From Dipteris shenzhenensis (lineage: Eukaryota > Polypodiophyta > Polypodiopsida > Gleicheniales), in NCBI GenBank assembly GCA_047967505.1, contig CM106538.1: 64,000 nucleotides of DNA; one strand, written 5' to 3'. Both the position numbers and the translations under genes were made by a program. The notes beneath the pieces are model-generated. The model searched no databases and had not been told where the DNA came from. It saw only the letters and a program-made list of their open reading frames with translations. Below, one piece after another: positions 58,674-64,000 of this stretch. Position 1 is the stretch's first letter, and every line of letters begins with the position of its first letter.

Positions 58674-59051
58674 GTAAAGGATCAATCCGCTTTGTTTTTG
58701 TTCGATAGTGGAGCTACTCACAACTTTATTTCTCATGAGATGGCACAGAACTTCGGGATAGCCCCAGAGGATAAAGGAGAAGCCTTGGAGGCAACTGCAG
58801 CCTTCAAGAACCAAGAAGAGAAGGTGTACCCCATCATCGGCAAGCTTCGGGTACACATCCAGGGGTACTTGGATCATCTACCCTTCATGGTGGCACCACT
58901 TCAAGGATCAGATGTAATTCTTGGCATGCCCTGGCATAAGCAAGTCAACCCCCGAATCGATTATGTGAAGAATATTCTAACCCTTGAACATAAGGGTAGA
59001 GATGTGAGCATTACAGCGGGAGTTTCAGGAAACACCATTCCTATGAGATAG
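58674..59051 (+). pseudogene. Gypsy aspartic protease
   Basis: In the same frame as gag after the stop at 58671. LFLFDSGATHNFISHEMA (from about 58692) carries the retroviral-type DSG active site. The flap and C-terminal motif SDVILGMPWHKQVNP (about 58908-58950) follow. The domain appears complete and ends at a TAG (59049). In an intact element it would be followed by reverse transcriptase; here the next sequence is the end of RNase H. Confidence 0.85.
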
Positions 59052-59060
59052 ACATATAAA

Positions 59061-60545
59061 ATGGTCTACCTTTCTCAATCATTTCATTTTCAGATACAAT
59101 ATACTCTTGGAAAAGAGAATGCAGTGGCTGATGCCCTTTCTCGTAGACCACGGCTTCATATTTCAGTTCCCTATCATGATGAGCTAACAGCCCTCAAAGA
59201 ATTCTATGACGGAGATGCTGATTTTGCTCAGCCATGGGCATATTTGAAAGATGGAGGCACCCATCATGCCTACCACATCAGGGATGGCTATTTATTCATG
59301 GAGAACAAACTATGTATCACAAAGCAGCTTAGATCTAAAGTGATGGAGGAAAGCCATAACCCACCCTATGCTGGTCATAGGGGTATTGTGGCCCCTTTTT
59401 CAGCCATGGATAAATTGTTCTACTGGCCTAACATGAAAAAGGACACTGCTGCCTACATTTCAGCTTGTCTCGCATGTCAAAAAGCTAAGTATGAGAGAGG
59501 AAAACCCAAGGGTTTACTTCAGCCCCTACCCATTCCTGAGAGACCATGGAAACACATCACCATGGACTTTATTACAGGAATTCCCAAGACCAATCAAAAT
59601 CATGACATGATTTGGGTGATAGAAGATCGATTCAGCAACCAAGCCTACTTCATTCCTTGCAAAAAGAATCTCAAGGCACCTGAAGCTGCCCATTTATTTA
59701 TTAGACACATCTTTAGACACCACGGCATGCCCAAGTCTATAGTATCAGATAGAGACTCAAAGTTCACTAGTAAATTCTGCTAGGCTTTGTTTGAGAACCT
59801 TGGAACTCTTCTAAGCTTCTCCTCAGCTTTTCATCCTCAAACAGATGGCCAAACTGAAGTTACGAATAGTACACTCTTGGATTTGCTGAAATTTTATGTG
59901 CAAGACCAGCAAACCTTTTGGGAGAAATTCCTTCCTCTTGTGGAGTTTGCTTATAACAACACAATTCATTCCTCCACTGGAAAAGCTCCTCTTGAAATTG
60001 TATATGGTAGATCTTTACCAACTCCACTCATGCAAACAAAAGAAAATCTTTGCCGCAGATCAATTCGTGGAGGATTATGACTCTACTTATGCCACGGTTT
60101 GAGCAGCCATTCAAAAGGCACTGGAGAAACAAAGCGCAGCTGCAAATAAAAGACGGAGGGCGTTTGCAGTGAAAGAAGGCCAATGGGTCTTATTGAAATT
60201 TGAGAAAGCCCGGTTAAAAACCAAAGTAGGCTACTTCAAGCTATCCTTTCGCTATTATGGTCCTTTTCAGGTGTTGCAAGTAATAAATGATGTCTCAGTC
60301 CGATTGAGACTTCCACCTTAAGAGCCCACACTAGACGATGCACCTGAAGTAGAGGACACTGAGATCTTGTTGATCCCACAGCAAATTATTCTGCATAACT
60401 TCACTACGGGACGTCGAGGCACGACTCGCAAGATGTACCTTTTGAAGTTCACAGGGCTCCCATCCCCCAATGGAGTGTCCTGAAATCCTGGATGCTTATG
60501 AGGAAGCATTTCAGTTGAGGACAACCGAATGAAAGACGAAGAGGA
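59061..60545 (+). pseudogene. Gypsy RNase H end, integrase and chromodomain-like tail
   Basis: It starts in the last RNase H motif (YTLGKENAVADALSRRP, about 59098-59148). The integrase zinc domain follows (HNPPYAGHRG to CLACQKAKY, about 59355-59490). The catalytic core has MDFITGIP (about 59563), VSDRDSKFTS (about 59742), a stop at 59781 where Trp is usual, and DGQTEVTN with the catalytic Glu intact (about 59844-59868). A frameshift near 60035 moves to frame 1. There FAADQFVEDYDSTYATV, a stop at 60100 and WVLLKFEKARLKTK lead to a degraded chromodomain-like tail (MYLLKFTGLPSPNG, about 60430). A polypurine-like GAAAGACGAAGAGGA ends at 60545. Confidence 0.88.
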
Positions 60546-62309
60546 TGTCATCCTGCTTCAACATGTATCCACTTGCTTGGTACTATTTCTTTTTGTTTTT
60601 CAATAGTATGCTTATTGAGAAATGAAATGTTTTCCTACTGTTCAGTTACGGACAATGGGGACTAGGTCTAGCATTTGAGGGTGGACCCCCTTGCTTGGGG
60701 TTATGGGCATTAGTGACCCACAAGAGTGATGGCCTCTCTTTGAGAGGGACATCTGGAAACCACATCCCACCTGAGTACCCAAACATGGGACCAATCAAAT
60801 GCACAAATTGCATACTGACCTAGGAACCATTCAAGAGAATGTTCCCTGAGCTTTGGGTGTGGACCTGGCAGCATGCCAAGAGTAATGGAGATACAAGATA
60901 AGACGACAAACAAATGAGCTCAGTATGGCTCAATTATGACCTTAGAGTACGTCAATAGATAGTCCAAGCTATTAGGAACCCGTGGGTACGATCAGAATTG
61001 AATTCTAACAACTTTAAAATTTTAGGGTTTTTGGGAGTGACACGTGGTAGCTGACACGTGGCAGACTGCCGCATGGAATCTGAGCTGGCAGGTCAGTCCA
61101 CCTGTCCCACACATGTGGCAGCATGCATGGCAAGTGGCAGGGCATGCAGGCCAAGTGTCTGGCCACAAATCTGGTAGATTTGGGGCAGGTTGCGGGCCTA
61201 TAAAAGAAGGCCTCTCCCCTTCATTCCCTACATGAGAAATTCGTCACTTTTCTTCTCCCTCCTTTTGGTTGATGCAGCAAAACCTCTCCAGCTCCTTGGG
61301 TGCAGCCAGCTTCTCCCCTGGCCATTCTCTCACCTCAGCAGCACTTTCTCTCTCTACAACAGCACATTCTCTCTCTACAGTTCCAGCCCCTCCTCTCCAG
61401 AAATCTGCCCCCTCTCAGCTCTTCTGGAACAGCAGCAGCATCCTCTCTCCTTCTCCTAGCCTGGAGCAGCCACAGCCCCTTTCTCTCTCCTGCTGCAGTC
61501 TTTCCCTCTCTACTGCAGAATTTCTCTCTCTACTGTTCCAGCCCCTTCCCCTTGTAGAAATCTGCCTTTCTCTGCACCTCTGGAGCAACAGCAGCTCCTC
61601 TCTTACATCCCCTCCCTTGGGATCAGCATTGGCACTCTCTCTCTATAGCTATCACTCCATAAAGGCTTTCTCTCTCTAGCCTACAGGCTGTTTTTTCTAA
61701 GCTGGTTTCATTCCAGCCCCATTTCCACACTCTCCTCACCCAAGGTAGCTTCAGAGGCATCAAGGACTTCATCTACAAAAGGGTCAAGTCACGAAGGGAG
61801 TCTGTATTGTCAAGTTTATCTCATTTACAGCACTATTTCATGTTGTTTCTACTATCTTTCTAGAAACTAGTGCTTGCCTCTAATGTTGGATGTAAGTGGT
61901 GATTGTTGCAGGCTTCTTGCTTGTGGATTGGGCAAGCCAAGAGTTGAAACCTGAGCTTGGAGTCCTCCTTTTTGTTGTCTACCTTGTACATATGCTCTTG
62001 AGTCTTGTATCTAGGTCCTAGGTTTTCACTGAGTTCATCAGTTTGGAAGGTGCATTGCACCTTGGTCTTATATCTCCATTTTCAAGAATAAAGTGAGCCT
62101 GGATAAGGGGGGGGGGGCGTCTTGGCCCCTCAATCATATTGCAATTTCCAATGATGTCACTTTGTGTTTAAGCTGTATAAGTCTTAATTCCAGCTTAATT
62201 GCAAACTCTTAAGTTCAAGTATATGTGTTTGGCAACTCGCAATCATTTCATTCAAACGCCTCTGCAAAATCCGTTGTCTGAATTGATAGAAAGCACCGAG
62301 TAGTTTACA
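60546..62309 (+). repeat. Gypsy 3' LTR, 1,764 bp
   Basis: The partner of 55613-57432. It lacks about 90 bp just before the TATA (including the 19-G run) but has a second G-box (CACGTG at 61041 and 61055). Its TATA is 61199-61206, its open frame 61272-61679, AATAAA 62087-62092, and its terminal G run is 11 instead of 17. Confidence 0.93.
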
Positions 62310-62385
62310 GTGTGTGTGTTCGATTCCTAGGAATTGCTTCGGATGAGACAACTTGGCTCCTTGGCATTGTTGCTATGAAGTCAAA

Positions 62386-62426
<41 letters not shown>

Positions 62427-62440
62427 GGCAGACTGCCATG
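62310..62440 (+). repeat. Microsatellite unit resumed after the gypsy insertion
   Basis: (GT)n, TTCGATTCCTAGGAATTGC, GATGAGACAACTTGG and (CT)n (62391-62421) match 55396-55521 almost base for base. They complete the second unit interrupted at 55612. Confidence 0.9.
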
Positions 62441-62589
62441 CATGCAGCACCCTTTTGGGGAGTGACCTCTCGGCGACAAACTGGAGCAAGCTGCAAGTGA
62501 TTATGGGGTCTAGGAAGATTTCAAGTAAGCCCTATGTCCCTCACCAAATAGTACATGCAGAGTTCGCCATGACACTACTTTAGATTGAT

Positions 62590-64000
62590 GCCATCAGTCA
62601 TGGGCCCAGGCATAGTAGAGAGAGTGTTTCTCAGCTTATAGACTCTGATGGAGTTTTGCAGTCGGATCCAAATAGTCGGATCCAAATGGAGGTCATGCGA
62701 AAAGCTACAGATTTTTATGCTTCCCTTTTCTCAGCACATCTTAGTAGCAAGGCCACAGATGATGCCAGACATGTCATATGGCAGTGTATTCCTATGTTGT
62801 TGAAACCAAATATGAGAGTCTCTCTTGATGCACCTTTCACCAACATAGAGCTCAAGTTTGCGTTTCTTACCCTCAATAAGGGGAAGTGCCCAGGTTCAGA
62901 CGGGCTTACACCCTCTCTTTTCCTAACCTTTTGGGATATGAGAATCACATCACCTCAGCTCTTGCAGGGTGTTTGGGACTACGGTGAGATGCTTGACTCA
63001 CTTACAAGGGATCTCATACATCTAATCCCAAAAGGGGGGTGCAAAAATTAAGTGTCACAACGGAGACCTATCACAATTTTGGGCACTTGCTATATAATCT
63101 TGGCAAAAGCAATCAGCCTGCGTTTGCATCCTATACTTCCAAATCTTATCCATGATATGCAGACGGGATTTGTTCATGGCAAAAGCATTTTTTATGATAT
63201 TTTCTCTTTTTGGGAAGCTTTGGGCCATGCAGAGTGGACAAAAACTAGCCATTCTTCTCTTGGACTTTGAAAAATCCTATGACAGGGTAGATTGGGATTT
63301 CTTGGAGGGCACCCTTTATCATTTCAGATTTTCAGATGCATGGATCAAAGGGGTTTCAGCCTTGTACAGATCAGCCCACAGCCAGGTGCTTATCGGAGGG
63401 GTCAGGGGAGACAGATTTCAGATTTCCAAATCAGTCAGTCAGGGATGCCCTCTTGCACCTTTTCTTTTCCTTGTGGCTGAGGCTATGAGCATTTTTCTTA
63501 GATCTCGAGCTGACAATCTTGAGCTCAGACTACCGCTTAGACAAGAGGAGGACCTCGTTGATTGTGAGCTAGCAGATGACATTACTATTTTCTTGGAGGC
63601 CTCCTTGCAGACTCTCACTTCCTTTAGGGCAGCCTTAGACTTGTTTTGTATTGCAGCAGGTGCTCACATTAATTGGCACAAGTCCAATGGTTTTTGGATC
63701 AATGATGATGACACTCCGGACTAGGGGGCTGATTTGGGCTTCACTTGGACACAGAAGGGTTGATATCTAGGATGCCAAGTCGGGTTGGGTATCTCCTCTT
63801 CGCAATAGTTTGCTTCGGTGTTGGAGAGCATTAGGAGGAAACTCCTCTTTTGGAGTTCAGCCAGGTTGGACCTTGCATCCAGGGTGCAGGTCATTAACCA
63901 GGTTTTGCTGGCCACGGCTTGGTATGTTTGCTCTTGTTGGTGCAGCTTCAAGGATTGCATCACTCAGCTCATAAGGCCTAAAAGGAATTTTTTATGGCGT
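62590..64000 (+). pseudogene. LINE reverse transcriptase, runs off the right edge
   Basis: SVSQLIDSDGVLQSDPNS leads into the pre-RT block RKATDFYASLFSAHL (about 62690-62740). RT motifs follow: NKGKCPGSDGLTPSLF (about 62875), a stop at 63049, RPITILGTCYIILAKA (about 63064), then a frame change near 63236-63245 (AAAAAC). LLLDFEKSYDRVDWDFLEG (about 63250) and SQGCPLAPFLFLVAEAM (about 63440) follow. The catalytic LADDITIF (about 63575) has Leu where Phe or Tyr is usual. A stop at 63722 precedes the RRKLLFWSSARLDLASRVQV thumb-like region. The zf-RVT end is outside the window. Plant L1-like by motif set. Confidence 0.9.

Larger units (their letters stand above)
55608..62314 (+). mobile_element. Ty3/gypsy element, complete ends, RT deleted, TSD GTGTG
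   Basis: The element is 55613-62309 (6,697 bp), flanked by GTGTG at 55608-55612 and 62310-62314. 5' LTR 55613-57432, primer site 57434-57446, gag, protease, integrase and chromodomain-like tail in that order, 3' LTR 60546-62309. The internal region is only 3.1 kb because the whole reverse transcriptase and most of RNase H are missing. The two LTRs differ by about 3% over their first 370 bp by eye, plus several indels, so the insertion is not very recent. Confidence 0.94.

Overview
The window is nuclear DNA of a land plant. The evidence is a spliced MORC-family ATPase gene whose conserved S5-domain sequence reads as plant MORC, a small intronless gene for a plastid-type membrane protein, and long-terminal-repeat (LTR) retrotransposons primed by tRNA-Met. 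Genes are sparse and introns long, and almost every recognisable reading frame is a decayed retroelement. That fits a large, repeat-bloated genome (fern, lycophyte or gymnosperm-like), but the sequence alone does not fix the clade.

Layout, left to right. 1-2935: the 3' part of a Ty3/gypsy chromovirus, with reverse transcriptase (RT), RNase H, integrase, chromodomain and 3' LTR, broken by six in-frame stops. 2990-4720: diverged repeats. 4800-6860: a reverse-strand LINE relic. 7232-17613: the 3' half of a MORC gene. Its 8-kb intron (8710-16674) carries a copia element (9244-13228, target-site duplication GGTTG), which itself contains an inverted-repeat insertion (about 9770-11385). 19888-22593: a reverse-strand copia deletion derivative whose left LTR was split by a 674-bp foldback element (19944-20617). 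25545-25880: a second foldback element with a nearly perfect 98-bp palindrome. 29500-29880 and 34690-35260: copia integrase relics on opposite strands. Between them, at 31519-34383, lies a gag-only LTR element (target-site duplication GTTAG) with a triplicated polypurine tract.

37334-37729 encodes a 131-residue protein with a plastid-type N-terminus and one membrane span. 38680-44000 is rich in local duplications. 45150-46440 holds gag relics, 48090-48900 a LINE 3' end, and 50375 the primer site of a reverse-strand copia element. 52983-53475 (minus strand) holds the last three exons of a gene ending in a lysine-rich tail. 55613-62309 is a complete-ended gypsy element (target-site duplication GTGTG) with 1.8-kb LTRs that has lost its RT and most of RNase H. 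It sits in a tandemly repeated microsatellite-bearing unit. 62590-64000 is a LINE RT cut by the window edge.

No operon-like cooperation is expected. The three host genes look independent, and the remaining structure records nested insertion, internal deletion and C-to-T type decay. No tRNA, rRNA or CRISPR features were seen.
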